Positions 34,609 through 43,427 of a DNA stretch of 64,000 bases are shown here, piece by piece. The notes below the pieces were generated by a model. That model ran no database searches. It was given only the letters and a program-made list of their open reading frames with translations, and had not been told where the DNA came from. This DNA is from Leifsonia sp. TF02-11. GTDB lineage: Bacteria > Actinomycetota > Actinomycetes > Actinomycetales > Microbacteriaceae. Positions within the stretch are counted from its first letter, which is position 1, and every line of letters begins with the position of its first letter. The DNA is taken from contig NZ_JAGEKP010000007.1 in the NCBI RefSeq assembly GCF_017565305.1, forward strand, positions 248,001 to 312,000, read 5' to 3'. Both the position numbers and the translations under genes were made by a program.

Positions 34609-35474
34609 GGCTCGCGAGCTACCGGCTGAACGGCGTCACGAGCTACGGCGCCGTGGTGGGCGGCCGCGATCTCGACGACCTCGAGAACGCCCGCATCGTC
34701 GACATCCCGCGGAACGTCCCCGGCGCACCGTCGACCATCACCGACTTCCTGGCCGCGCGATCGGAGTCCGGTCTCTCGATGCCGGATGGCCCGATCGTGT
34801 CGTTCGGCGAGGTGGAGCTGCTGCCCGTGATCCCGGAGCCGCGGAACATCATCTGCATCGGGGTCAACTACGTCGACCACGCGTCGGAGACCGGGGCTTC
34901 CGTCCCGGAGTACCCGGTCATCTTCTCGAAGTTCACCTCGTCGATCTCGGCACACGGCGCACCGATCGTGATCCCCGAAGACAGCACACAGCCCGACTTC
35001 GAGGCCGAGCTCGGCCTCGTGATCGGGGCGCCGGCGTCGCGGGTCCCGGTCGGGGAGGCACTCAAGGCGGTCGCGGGCTACTTCACCTTCAACGACGTGA
35101 GCGCACGCGACTACCAGAACCGCACGGGGCAGTGGACGCAGGGCAAGGGGTTCCCCACCTTCGCCCCGACCGGACCCTACCTGGTCACCTCCGACGAATT
35201 CGGCGACCCGGCGGGACGGCGCATCCGGCTGACACTCGGCGACCGGGTCATGCAGGAGGCCACGACCAGCGACATGATCTTCACTGTTCCGCAGATCGTG
35301 TCGTACGTCAGCTCAGTCTGCGACCTGCGTCCCGGCGACATCATCGCCACCGGCACGCCGTCCGGGATCGGCGCGGCCCACATCCCGCCGCGGTTCCTCC
35401 GCCCGGGCGACCGGCCGACCGTGACGATCGACGGCCTGCCGACCCTGTGGAACCCGGTGGTCGCGCATGGTTGA
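34605..35474 (+). CDS. Fumarylacetoacetate-hydrolase-family enzyme
   Basis: This 289-residue protein has the FAH fold C-terminal of residue 80: IGVNYVDHA, KFTSSIS, the metal glutamates in FEAELGLVIG, NDVSARDYQNR and TGTPSGIG. Family members cleave or decarboxylate diketo acids, including 2,4-diketo-3-deoxy sugar acids in the L-fucose and L-rhamnose routes. Co-occurrence with SDR and SMP-30 genes makes a diketo-sugar-acid substrate attractive (inference). Both ends overlap neighbouring genes. Confidence 0.88.
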   Translation: MRLASYRLNGVTSYGAVVGGRDLDDLENARIVDIPRNVPGAPSTITDFLAARSESGLSMPDGPIVSFGEVELLPVIPEPRNIICIGVNYVDHASETGASVPEYPVIFSKFTSSISAHGAPIVIPEDSTQPDFEAELGLVIGAPASRVPVGEALKAVAGYFTFNDVSARDYQNRTGQWTQGKGFPTFAPTGPYLVTSDEFGDPAGRRIRLTLGDRVMQEATTSDMIFTVPQIVSYVSSVCDLRPGDIIATGTPSGIGAAHIPPRFLRPGDRPTVTIDGLPTLWNPVVAHG

Positions 35475-36273
35475 GCCGCTCACGGCCGGTTCCGGCGACG
35501 GTGCGGGGCGCACGCTGGTCGTCACGGGGAGCGGCCAGGGCATCGGGCGCGCGGTGAGCATCGCAGCAGCCCGGCGCGGATACGCCGTCGTGGGAATCGA
35601 CATCGACGCGCAGAAGGGGGAGGAGACGGCCCGGCTGAGCGGCGGGAGCTTCCACCGGTGCGACCTCGCCGACGCCGCGCAGATCGCTCCCGTCTTCGAG
35701 GCGATCGAGGCGGAGAGCGGAGGTGTCGACGTGCTGGTGAACAACGCGGCACGCGGCATCCACCGACCTCCCGAGGAGGTCACGATCGCGGAGTGGGACG
35801 GCGTCATGGCGGTCTCGCTGCGCGCGGCGGCGTTCGCCGCGCAGGCGGCCGGACGGGCGATGATCGCCCGCGGCGCGGGCGGCTCCATCGTCAATCTCGC
35901 CTCCATCGGCGGCCTCGCTGCACTGGGCCGAGGCAACTACGTGTACTCCGTCGCCAAGGCGGGGCTCATCGGGATGACCAGGGAGCTCGCCGTGGAATGG
36001 GCGTCCTACGGCATCCGGGTGAACGCGCTCGCGCCGAGCCAGGTCGACACCGAAGGGTTCCGGCCGCTGATCGCGCGAGAGGACGTGGCCTCCGGCAATA
36101 CGCTGGCGGACGCACTCTCCGGAGTCCCGCTCGGCCGCCTCGCGCATCCCGACGAGGTGGCGGACGCCGTGCTGTTCCTCGCTAGCGAGCAGGCCTCCTT
36201 CATCTCCGGTGTGACGCTCCCGATCGACGGTGGGAGTATGGCCTTCCACGCCGGCGGGTCCCTGCGCCGCTGA
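35467..36273 (+). CDS. Short-chain dehydrogenase/reductase
   Basis: This 268-residue classical SDR has the cofactor motif TGSGQGIGRA near residue 18, NNAARG, and the catalytic Ser plus YSVAK. Aspartate at the end of strand 2 (GIDIDAQ) favours NAD. It overlaps the FAH gene by eight bases. In deoxysugar-acid pathways such enzymes oxidise 2-keto-3-deoxy acids to the diketo form that FAH enzymes split, which would suit this operon (inference). Confidence 0.9.
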   Translation: MVEPLTAGSGDGAGRTLVVTGSGQGIGRAVSIAAARRGYAVVGIDIDAQKGEETARLSGGSFHRCDLADAAQIAPVFEAIEAESGGVDVLVNNAARGIHRPPEEVTIAEWDGVMAVSLRAAAFAAQAAGRAMIARGAGGSIVNLASIGGLAALGRGNYVYSVAKAGLIGMTRELAVEWASYGIRVNALAPSQVDTEGFRPLIAREDVASGNTLADALSGVPLGRLAHPDEVADAVLFLASEQASFISGVTLPIDGGSMAFHAGGSLRR

Positions 36274-36301
36274 GCAACCGAATCCTGTCAGGAGTCCGAC
36301 C

Positions 36302-37204
36302 GTGATCGTATTCGACGCCGCCCGTGCGGATGCCACACCCGCCCTGCTGGGGGAGGGCCCGATCTGGGACGAACGCCGCCGGCGGCTGATCTGGATCGAC
36401 ATCTTCGGCAAGACGGTGCACGTCGCCGGCCCGGACGGGCGGCGCAGGGAGTCCTTCCCGCTGCCCGTGATGCCCGGCACCGCGATGCCGGCCGACGACG
36501 GCCGGATCCTGCTGGCCACCGAGGACGGCTTCGCCCTCCTCGACGACAGCGGAGACCTCGAGATCGTCAGCGACGCGCTGGCGGGGATGCCCGATCATCG
36601 CTTCAACGACGGCAAGACGGATCCCTCGGGGCGGGTGGTCGTCGGGACGCTCTCGCTGAGCGGGCGCCCTGATGCGTCCGCGCTCTACACCTGGGAGCCC
36701 GGGGCGGGCCTGCGCACCCTGGTGCCGGGCGTCAGCCTCTCCAACGGCCTCGGCTGGTCGCCGGACGGAGCGACCCTGTATTACGTGGACACGCCGACGG
36801 GCCGCGTCGACGCGTTCGACTACGACCTCGCAGCCGGCACGGCGTCGCGCAGGAGGCCGTTCGCGCGGATCGACGGACCCGGCGCGCCCGACGGGCTCAC
36901 CGTCGACGACGACGGCGGCGTCTGGGTCGCCGACTACGGCGGCGGCCGGGTGATCCGGTTCGCGCCGGACGGTCGGGTGGACGCCACGGTCATCGTGCCG
37001 GCGCGCCACGTGACGAGCTGCTGCTTCGGGGGAGAGGGACGCAGAACCCTGTTCATCACGACGGCGTCCATCGACATCCCGGCAGACGAGCGCCACCGCC
37101 GCCCGGCAGCGGGAGCACTCCATCGCGTGGACGTCGGACGCTCCGGCCCTGCGGCGACTCCGTGGCGCGTCGCGCCGTCCGCTCGCGCAGAACGGACGGC
37201 CTGA
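36302..37204 (+). CDS. SMP-30/gluconolactonase-family lactonase
   Basis: This 300-residue six-bladed beta-propeller has the SMP-30 metal-site motifs: LLGEGPIWD (Glu), HRFNDGKTDPSGR (Asn/Asp), LSNGLGWSPDG (Asn) and GAPDGLTVDDDGGVWVAD (Asp). It opens sugar-acid lactones to the free acid. GTG 36302 is preferred because AGGAG lies seven bases upstream; the longer reading from 36230 runs inside the SDR gene. It is the last gene of the operon. Confidence 0.9.
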   Translation: MIVFDAARADATPALLGEGPIWDERRRRLIWIDIFGKTVHVAGPDGRRRESFPLPVMPGTAMPADDGRILLATEDGFALLDDSGDLEIVSDALAGMPDHRFNDGKTDPSGRVVVGTLSLSGRPDASALYTWEPGAGLRTLVPGVSLSNGLGWSPDGATLYYVDTPTGRVDAFDYDLAAGTASRRRPFARIDGPGAPDGLTVDDDGGVWVADYGGGRVIRFAPDGRVDATVIVPARHVTSCCFGGEGRRTLFITTASIDIPADERHRRPAAGALHRVDVGRSGPAATPWRVAPSARAERTA

Positions 37205-37230
37205 CTGCACTCCCAGCCCGTTGACTGTAG

Positions 37231-37242
37231 TCTGTTGACAAT
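37231..37242. promoter_or_regulatory. Putative GntR operator, site A of the ATTGTTNNCAAT regulon
   Basis: TCTGTTGACAAT lies 46 bases before the GntR gene and matches 10 of 12 positions of the perfect site at 44890-44901. Autoregulation is the likely role. Confidence 0.5.
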
Positions 37243-37287
37243 CGAGCTGACGCCGAGCAGTCACTGCCGCGCGGGAAAGGATTAGTC

Positions 37288-37971
37288 GTGGAGAACATCC
37301 CCCTTGATCTCGGGCCTGCACGCCGGCGCCTGTTCGCAGACGAGGTCACGGATCAGATGCGCGAGGCCATCATGACCGGTGCCCTCCCGCCCGGTGCCTG
37401 GCTGCGGGAGGACCGCCTCGCCACCCAGATGAACGTGAGCCGCGGGCCCGTGCGAGAGGCGTTCGCAAAGCTGGAGCGCGAGGGCCTCGTGCAGATCGAG
37501 CCGTTCCGCGGCGCGCGCGTCGTCGAACTGTACCGCTCGGACCTCGACGAGATCTTCAGCCTCCGCAAGGCCCTGGAGTCCCTCGCGGTGCAGTGGGCGG
37601 CGACCCATGCGACGCCGGAGGAGCTCGCCGAGCTCGGCGCGACCCTCGACCGGTTCGCGGCCACGCCCGCCGAGGAGCGCACTCCCGAGCTGATCGCCGA
37701 GGTCGACATCACCTTCCACGACGAACTGGTGGCCGCGTCGCACCACCAGCGTCTGCAGCGCGCCTGGGAAGGGCTGCGCGGCCAGATCTACGCGTTCCTC
37801 GTCACGCGGATGTCGCTCCGCAAGGACTACGACGACGAGTGGGAGCCGGACCACCGCGCGATCGTCGACGCGCTCATCGCCGGGCGTGCCGACGACGCGG
37901 TCGATCGCATCCAGCACCACGTCGAGGCCTCCTACGGCCGTGTGGTCAAGGCGATGGAACAGGGCGAGTAG
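37288..37971 (+). CDS. GntR-family (FCD) transcriptional regulator
   Basis: This 227-residue protein has a winged helix-turn-helix (LREDRLATQMNVSRGPVREAFAKLEREGLVQIEPFRGARV) and an FCD domain with metal-ligand pattern (DITFHDELV, DHRAIVDAL, HHVEASYG). GTG 37288 follows AAAGGA. It sits between the E2-E1 operon and the transporter/dehydrogenase island. Related TTGTTGACAA-like sites occur before its own gene, before the importer, the aldolase/kinase pair and the galactosidase, making it the probable regulator of the island. Confidence 0.9.
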   Translation: MENIPLDLGPARRRLFADEVTDQMREAIMTGALPPGAWLREDRLATQMNVSRGPVREAFAKLEREGLVQIEPFRGARVVELYRSDLDEIFSLRKALESLAVQWAATHATPEELAELGATLDRFAATPAEERTPELIAEVDITFHDELVAASHHQRLQRAWEGLRGQIYAFLVTRMSLRKDYDDEWEPDHRAIVDALIAGRADDAVDRIQHHVEASYGRVVKAMEQGE

Positions 37972-37999
37972 GCGGGACGCGCGCAGCGCACGCCCCGCC
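37971..37999. terminator. Hairpin between convergent GntR and dehydrogenase genes
   Basis: GGCGGG (37971-37976) pairs with CCCGCC (37994-37999), with further imperfect pairing inside, between two converging genes. Plausible bidirectional terminator; the short perfect stem keeps confidence low. Confidence 0.35.
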
Positions 38000-38021
38000 G
38001 GCGGCTACGCCGAGTCCGTGC

Positions 38022-39035
38022 TCAGGCGGCCAGCCGCTCGCGCAGCGCCAGGACGTCCGCCCAGATGTTGTCGTTCACCGGGACCCGCTCCGAGCGCTCG
38101 GCGCGCAGTGAGGCTTCGATGTCTCCGGGGATGAGAACACTGGTGCCGGGGCGTGCGGGAGCCGACGCGCGCAGCGCGTGAACGGTCTCGCGGACGTCGA
38201 CGGCGAAGTCAGTGGCTGCGAAGGCTCCCGGGTCGATGCCGATCATCACGACACCGTTCCCCTCCCGGTACCGGGAGGTGACGGACGGGTGGTTGCCGGA
38301 GAGCGCACCGCCGAGGAGCTCGATGAAGGCGCTCAGGGCGTAGCCCTTGTGCCCGCCGAACGCGCGGAGGGCCCCGCCGTCGTAGAAGGCGTTCGGGTCG
38401 GTCGAGTCGTTGCCTTCTGCGTCGATGACGGCTCCCGGCTCGATCGCCATGCCCGCGGCTCGCGCCACCCGCAACTTGCCCTCCGCGACCGTAGCGGTGG
38501 CGATGTCCATGACGAACGGGTGCTCGCCCTGCACCGGGATGCCCGTCGCGAACGGGTTGGTGCCGAGCATCCGCTCCTTTCCGCCGAACGGCGCAACGGT
38601 CGGGTCGGCGTTGCAGAAGATGATCGAGGCGATGCCGTCGGCTGCCATCCTCTCGGCGTACTCGCCGATCCGGCCGATGTGGTTGCCGTTGCGGAGGACG
38701 GCGACACCGACGCCGAACTCGTGCGCGGCCTGGGCGGCCTGGTCGGCGGTGAACCGTGCGGCGACCTGCCCCCAGCCGTGATTGCCGTCGACGACCGCGA
38801 CGGCGCCGGAGCGGTGGACGACCTGAGGCTCCGCGGTCGGATCCAGGACCCCGCGTTCCACGAAGGTCGTGTACTCGAGGAGGCGCACGACGCCGTGCGA
38901 CTCGTGCCCGACCATGTTCGCTTGCACGAGCGACTCGGCGACGTCGTGCGCCGGGGCGGCGGGTGTTCCGAGGTCGCGCAGGATGTCGGTGGCGCACGCC
39001 AGGAGTTCGTGCGCGGGGACGAGCAGTTGGGTCAT
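38022..39035 (-). CDS. Malate/L-lactate-type dehydrogenase (Ldh2 family)
   Basis: This 337-residue NAD(P)-dependent oxidoreductase lacks a Rossmann fold. Family landmarks are GHESHGVVRLLEYT near residue 52, HGWGQVAARF, RNGNHIGRIGEYAERMA, NPFATGIP and GGHKGYALSAFIELLGGALSG. Members oxidise malate, lactate, ureidoglycolate or 2,3-diketogulonate-type compounds. It is divergent from the ABC importer operon, with a shared control region containing a GntR-type site, so a sugar-acid or hydroxyacid substrate is likely. Confidence 0.9.
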   Translation of the reverse strand: MTQLLVPAHELLACATDILRDLGTPAAPAHDVAESLVQANMVGHESHGVVRLLEYTTFVERGVLDPTAEPQVVHRSGAVAVVDGNHGWGQVAARFTADQAAQAAHEFGVGVAVLRNGNHIGRIGEYAERMAADGIASIIFCNADPTVAPFGGKERMLGTNPFATGIPVQGEHPFVMDIATATVAEGKLRVARAAGMAIEPGAVIDAEGNDSTDPNAFYDGGALRAFGGHKGYALSAFIELLGGALSGNHPSVTSRYREGNGVVMIGIDPGAFAATDFAVDVRETVHALRASAPARPGTSVLIPGDIEASLRAERSERVPVNDNIWADVLALRERLAA

Positions 39036-39092
39036 CGTCGGTCCTTCTCTCGTGATCGTGTCGAGCCGTTCGATCGGCTTCGAACCCGCGGA

Positions 39093-39149
39093 TTGACACC
39101 CGCCCTGTTTGCTGGCAAGAATGTGTCTGCGAGTTAATTGTTTTCAATT
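39093..39149 (+). promoter_or_regulatory. Importer promoter with site C of the ATTGTTNNCAAT regulon
   Basis: TTGACA (39093-39098) and AAGAAT (39117-39122), 18 bases apart, point to the binding-protein gene. AATTGTTTTCAATT (39136-39149) is an inverted repeat just after the predicted start and matches the site near 44890. It also lies before the divergent dehydrogenase, so both may be controlled. Confidence 0.55.
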
Positions 39150-39210
39150 TACAGCACACAGTCGCCAAGGGCGCAACGCCCGCTCGATCAATGGAGATAG
39201 GAGAACGCTG

Positions 39211-40548
39211 ATGCAATCACCCCTCGGTTCCGCCCCTACAGGCTTCTCGAGGCGTCAACTGATCAAGGGGGGCGGTGTCGCCGCGCTCGGCTTGATGACA
39301 ACTGCGGCCCTCGCCGCGTGCGCGCCGACTCCGTCCTCGGGGTCGACGTCCGGCAGCGGCACGAAGACGCTCAATCTGATGCTGGCCTCCTGGGTCGACG
39401 CATCGTTCATCCGCGACGTCATGCAGAAGTCCGCCGCCGACCCGCTGGGCGTCAAGCTCAACCTCATGACGGTCGACGACGGTACGTACCCGGCGCAGGC
39501 CGCCGCTGCCCAGAAGTCGGGCCAGGTGCCCGACCTCATCTTCTGGACCGCCCAGGGCATCCCGTCCCTCCAGGCCGCGGGCGTCAAGCTCGCCGACCTG
39601 ACCAGCTACGCCAAGACCGAGAACCAGTCGGACTTCTACGCGCAGAACTACAAGGCGAGCACGATCGACGGAAAGCTCTACGGACTGGGCTTCCGCTGCA
39701 ACACGCGAGGCCTCGTCTACCGCAAGGACATCGCGGAGGCGGCGGGTCTCACCGCACCCGAGAGCTGGACCTTCGACGAGTTCGGGAAGTTCGCCACCGG
39801 TCTGAACTCGAGCTCGGTGAACGGCTTCGCGTTCGAGGCGAAGGTCGGCGACGGCCGTGCGTCGTCGAACTTCCTCCCTCTGCTCTGGTCGACGGGAGCA
39901 CCCCTGGTCACCGGTGGCGCGGGCTCCTTCACAATCGGCTTCTCCGACGAGCAGGCCCAGAAAGTCCTGCAGTTCTACTACGACGCCGTCAACACCTGGA
40001 AGTCGACGCCCAAGGATGTCGCGAACTGGGGCTACCAGGAGACCGACAGCAAGTTCGCCAAGGGCACCCTCGCGTCGTACTCGGCCGGTCCGTTCGTGTT
40101 CGCCAACGTCGAGCAGTACCCGGACACGAAGAAGAACCTCGCGGTCGCTCCGCTGCCCAACGCGGGGACACCGGCCTCCTTCTGGGAGGAGCACACGCTG
40201 ATGATCCACCAGGACGCCCCGAACCGCGACCTCGCCGAGCAGTTCCTCAAGAACATGCGCAGCGTGAAGACGCAGACGGTGATCGCCGGCCGCGAGGGCG
40301 ATGCGCAGCTGTCGGTGCGTCCGCAGGTCAACGCGAGCGCGATCACGAATGATGTGCTCAAGGGCTTCGCCAAGATCCTCGACACGGCCGTCGTCCCGGA
40401 ACCCATCAACATCGCTCCGCTCATGAACAACGCGATCCTGCCCGCGATCGAGTCCGTCTGCCTCGGCTCGGCATCGGTCCAGGCCGCTGCGGGCACGCTG
40501 CGGACGAACTTCCAGAAGGCGCTCGATCAGATCAACCATGGCAGCTGA
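39211..40548 (+). CDS. ABC solute-binding lipoprotein with twin-arginine signal
   Basis: This 445-residue family-1 solute-binding protein has a signal with SRRQLIK at residues 13-19 and a lipobox ending LAAC at C37, which makes it a probable Tat-exported lipoprotein. The mature protein has the usual two-lobe pattern (DGKLYGLGFRCNTRGLVYRKDI). AGGAGA before ATG 39211 fixes the start and excludes the reading from 39109. It overlaps the fused permease gene by 11 bases. The ligand is probably a sugar or sugar acid used by the surrounding enzymes. Confidence 0.9.
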   Translation: MQSPLGSAPTGFSRRQLIKGGGVAALGLMTTAALAACAPTPSSGSTSGSGTKTLNLMLASWVDASFIRDVMQKSAADPLGVKLNLMTVDDGTYPAQAAAAQKSGQVPDLIFWTAQGIPSLQAAGVKLADLTSYAKTENQSDFYAQNYKASTIDGKLYGLGFRCNTRGLVYRKDIAEAAGLTAPESWTFDEFGKFATGLNSSSVNGFAFEAKVGDGRASSNFLPLLWSTGAPLVTGGAGSFTIGFSDEQAQKVLQFYYDAVNTWKSTPKDVANWGYQETDSKFAKGTLASYSAGPFVFANVEQYPDTKKNLAVAPLPNAGTPASFWEEHTLMIHQDAPNRDLAEQFLKNMRSVKTQTVIAGREGDAQLSVRPQVNASAITNDVLKGFAKILDTAVVPEPINIAPLMNNAILPAIESVCLGSASVQAAAGTLRTNFQKALDQINHGS

Positions 40549-42412
40549 CACTTCAGGTCTCACCCGGCCGGTCGCCGGCAGCCCACTCGGGCTGTCGGCG
40601 GCCCGCCGCCGCACGCACGGTCGCCTCGGGAGGCGCGCGGCCGTCGTCTACGGAATCTTCCTCCTCCCGCTCCTGGTGATGCTGGTGGTCTTCGTGGCGA
40701 TTCCGATCGTCCTCAGCGTGATGACCAGCTTCCAGGCGGGTACGTCGGGCAAGTGGATCGGCGGGGAGAACTACGTCCGCTTCTTCACCGACCCGACGTC
40801 CGTGCAGTTGGTCCTCAACTCCTTCATCCGCGGCATCGGCGGTGTGATCCCGAGCTATCTGCTGGGCCTCGGCGCTGCGCTCGCGCTCAACAAGGCGCTG
40901 CGGGGACGCACGGCGCTGCGGCTGCTCATCCTGCTGCCGTTCGTGATCTCCGCCCCTGTCGGGCTGGGGATGTGGAAGCTGCTGCTCGATCCGCAGAGCG
41001 GCGTACCGGCCGCCCTCGGACTCCACACGCAGAGCGTGTTCACCGATCCCGACGCGGTCTGGTGGGTGCTGCTCGCGATCAACGCGTGGGCGTCGTTCCA
41101 GTTCTATACGATGCTGCTCCTCGCGGGTCTCACCGCCATCCCCGAGGAGCGCTTCGAGGCCGCTCGGGTTGACGGTGCAGGCGTCTGGCAGCGGTTCCGC
41201 CACATCACGCTCCCCGGCATCGCCGCCATCACCCTGGCTGCGTGCGGCCTGCACTTCATCAACAGTTTCAACGAGTTCAACCTCATTTACATCCTCACGG
41301 CCGGCGGCCCGCTGGGAGCGACCCAGACTCTCGCCACCGGCGCGTACAAGGCTGCGTTCTCGGACTACGACTCGGGCTACGCCACGACGCTGACCACCAT
41401 CAGCATCGTCGTGATGGTGATCGCCATCGCCATCGTGGTCGGGGTGGGAATGCTCGTGGCGCGCGTCTGGAGGCGCGTCAAACCGTCGCTGCCCGAGTTC
41501 CACCTGCCGCGCCGTGCTCGCCGGCCCCGCACGAACGTCCGGCGACGGAAGGGGGGAGGAACGGCCGCCAGGACCGTCGCAGCGATCGTCCTCGCGCTGA
41601 TCTCCGTCTCGCCGATCCTGTTCACGCTCTCGCGGTCGTTCGACAGCACGCCCGGCGGCGCCGAGGCGGTCTCGCTGCTGCCGCGCACCTGGTCGCTCTC
41701 GAACTACACGTCCGTCCTCGGGTCTCCGGCTCTGTGGGACACGAACAACATCGCGGTGCCTCCGCTGGCCTACAACTTCTGGAACAGCATCGTCGTCACC
41801 TTCTCCGTGACCGTCATCGTGATCGTCCTGAGTCTGTTCGGCGGATACGCGCTGTCGCGGATGACCGGCTGGGTGCCCAAGGCCGTCGTGGGCGCGCTGG
41901 TGCTCTTCCAGCTCGTCCCCGTCATCGTTCTGGTCTTCCCGCTCTACGACATCCTGAGCTGGTTGCACCTGCTCGGGTCGCAGCCGGGCCAGATCCTGGC
42001 GACGACAGCGATCTTCCTCTCCATGGCGACCCTGTTCTTCCGGGTGTTCTTCGACGGGACACCCCGAGAGATCGAGGAGTCGGCGGCGATCGACGGGGCA
42101 GGTCCCGTCCGCATCCTCCTGCAGATCGTGCGTCCGCTCGCCCGGCCGGTGATCGGCGCGATGACCGCGTACACGCTCATCAACACCTGGAACGAATACC
42201 TGTTCGCGACGACGCTCGTCAGTCAGAGCAACATCCGGACGTTCCCGCCGGCACTCCAGCAGTACATGTCGTCGTACAACTTCACGGCAACGACGACGCC
42301 GGGGGAGCAGGCCGTCTATCTGCTCATCCCGGTCGCCGCAGCCGTCATCCTGCTCGCGCTCACGCAACGTCAGCTCGCCGCCGCCTACGAAGGCGGAGCC
42401 GTCAAGGGCTGA
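40538..42412 (+). CDS. Fused ABC permease (two CUT1 permease units in one protein)
   Basis: This 624-residue protein contains two complete permease units. The first (about residues 30-310) has six helices and an EAA loop EAARVDGAGVWQRFRHITLPG near residue 207. A basic linker (residues 311-345) joins it to a second six-helix unit with EESAAIDGAGPVRILLQIV near residue 512. In most importers of this class these are separate proteins. One uninterrupted frame runs through the joint. No ATPase is encoded nearby. Confidence 0.9.
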   Translation: MAADTSGLTRPVAGSPLGLSAARRRTHGRLGRRAAVVYGIFLLPLLVMLVVFVAIPIVLSVMTSFQAGTSGKWIGGENYVRFFTDPTSVQLVLNSFIRGIGGVIPSYLLGLGAALALNKALRGRTALRLLILLPFVISAPVGLGMWKLLLDPQSGVPAALGLHTQSVFTDPDAVWWVLLAINAWASFQFYTMLLLAGLTAIPEERFEAARVDGAGVWQRFRHITLPGIAAITLAACGLHFINSFNEFNLIYILTAGGPLGATQTLATGAYKAAFSDYDSGYATTLTTISIVVMVIAIAIVVGVGMLVARVWRRVKPSLPEFHLPRRARRPRTNVRRRKGGGTAARTVAAIVLALISVSPILFTLSRSFDSTPGGAEAVSLLPRTWSLSNYTSVLGSPALWDTNNIAVPPLAYNFWNSIVVTFSVTVIVIVLSLFGGYALSRMTGWVPKAVVGALVLFQLVPVIVLVFPLYDILSWLHLLGSQPGQILATTAIFLSMATLFFRVFFDGTPREIEESAAIDGAGPVRILLQIVRPLARPVIGAMTAYTLINTWNEYLFATTLVSQSNIRTFPPALQQYMSSYNFTATTTPGEQAVYLLIPVAAAVILLALTQRQLAAAYEGGAVKG

Positions 42413-42458
42413 GTCGGGCGCAGCTCACTCGATCTCGACAACACTCGAAAGGTCTCCA

Positions 42459-43427
42459 ATGCCGAACTCATCCCATCCCATCATCGCCGTGGCGGAGAAC
42501 TCGTTCGCCGGCCTCGACACCATCCGGCGGGACTTCGCGGACACGGCGGAGTTCCGCGTCGGCCCTCTCGGCACGCCGGACGAGGTCGCGGAGCTCACGG
42601 CTGGTGCGAGTGCGCTGGTCGTCACGCTCCAGCCGCTGCGGGAGCACCACCTGGCCGCCGTCTCCGACTCGGTGTCGGTGATCGGCCGCGCCGGTGTGGG
42701 TCTCGACACCATCGATCTCGAGAAGGCCGCAGACAACGGGCTGAAGGTCTACTACATGCCCGATTACGCGACGAACGAGGTGGCGGACCAGGCCGCATCC
42801 CTCGCTCTCGCCTCCTGGCGCCGGCTCGGATCGGCGGACCATGTCGTGCGGGAGAACGGCTGGGGTACCTCGCGACAGGTCGGGCGCGTCCACGCGCTTC
42901 AGGAGGCGACCCTCGGCGTGCTCGGCACCGGCAGGATCGGGAGGGCGCTGATCCAGCGGATGAAGCCGTTCGTCCGTCGCGTCGTCGCCTTCGACGCCTT
43001 TCGCGACGAGTCGCTCGACGGCGTGGAATGGGCGGACTCGCCGCAGGACCTGTTCGCGCAGGCGAACCTCCTCTCGCTGCACGTCCCACTCACCGACGAG
43101 ACCCACCACATCGTCGACGCCGACGCGATCGACACCATGCCGGACGGAGCCGTGATCGTGAACGTCTCGAGAGGCGGCCTCATCGACGAGGCCGCGCTCG
43201 CGGAGGCGCTCACCAGCGGACGGCTCGCCGCAGCCGGTATCGATGTGTTCGAGACCGAACCGCTCCCCGCGTCGTCGCCGCTGCGGACCGCCCCGAACCT
43301 GCTGCTCTCACCCCACATCGCGTGGTACTCGGAGGAGGCGGGCGACCGTCTGGCCCTCTGGACGCTGTCGGACGCGGTCTCCTATGCGCGTGAGGGCATC
43401 ATCGCCAAGGGCTCGTGGGCGCGATGA
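42459..43427 (+). CDS. D-2-hydroxyacid dehydrogenase (phosphoglycerate-dehydrogenase-like)
   Basis: This 322-residue enzyme has the NAD motif GTGRIGRALIQR near residue 152 and the family catalytic set: Arg in NVSRGGLIDE, Glu in FETEPLP and His in SPHIAWYSEE. The closest named types are SerA-like and CtBP-like hydroxyacid dehydrogenases. It follows the fused permease and overlaps the next SDR by four bases, so a catabolic role on an imported hydroxyacid is more likely than serine synthesis. Confidence 0.88.
   Translation: MPNSSHPIIAVAENSFAGLDTIRRDFADTAEFRVGPLGTPDEVAELTAGASALVVTLQPLREHHLAAVSDSVSVIGRAGVGLDTIDLEKAADNGLKVYYMPDYATNEVADQAASLALASWRRLGSADHVVRENGWGTSRQVGRVHALQEATLGVLGTGRIGRALIQRMKPFVRRVVAFDAFRDESLDGVEWADSPQDLFAQANLLSLHVPLTDETHHIVDADAIDTMPDGAVIVNVSRGGLIDEAALAEALTSGRLAAAGIDVFETEPLPASSPLRTAPNLLLSPHIAWYSEEAGDRLALWTLSDAVSYAREGIIAKGSWAR

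Noticed and set aside
40538-42412. Fused permease as an assembly error
   Set aside because: A single frame runs through a plausible linker with no stop or codon disturbance; still listed for confirmation.
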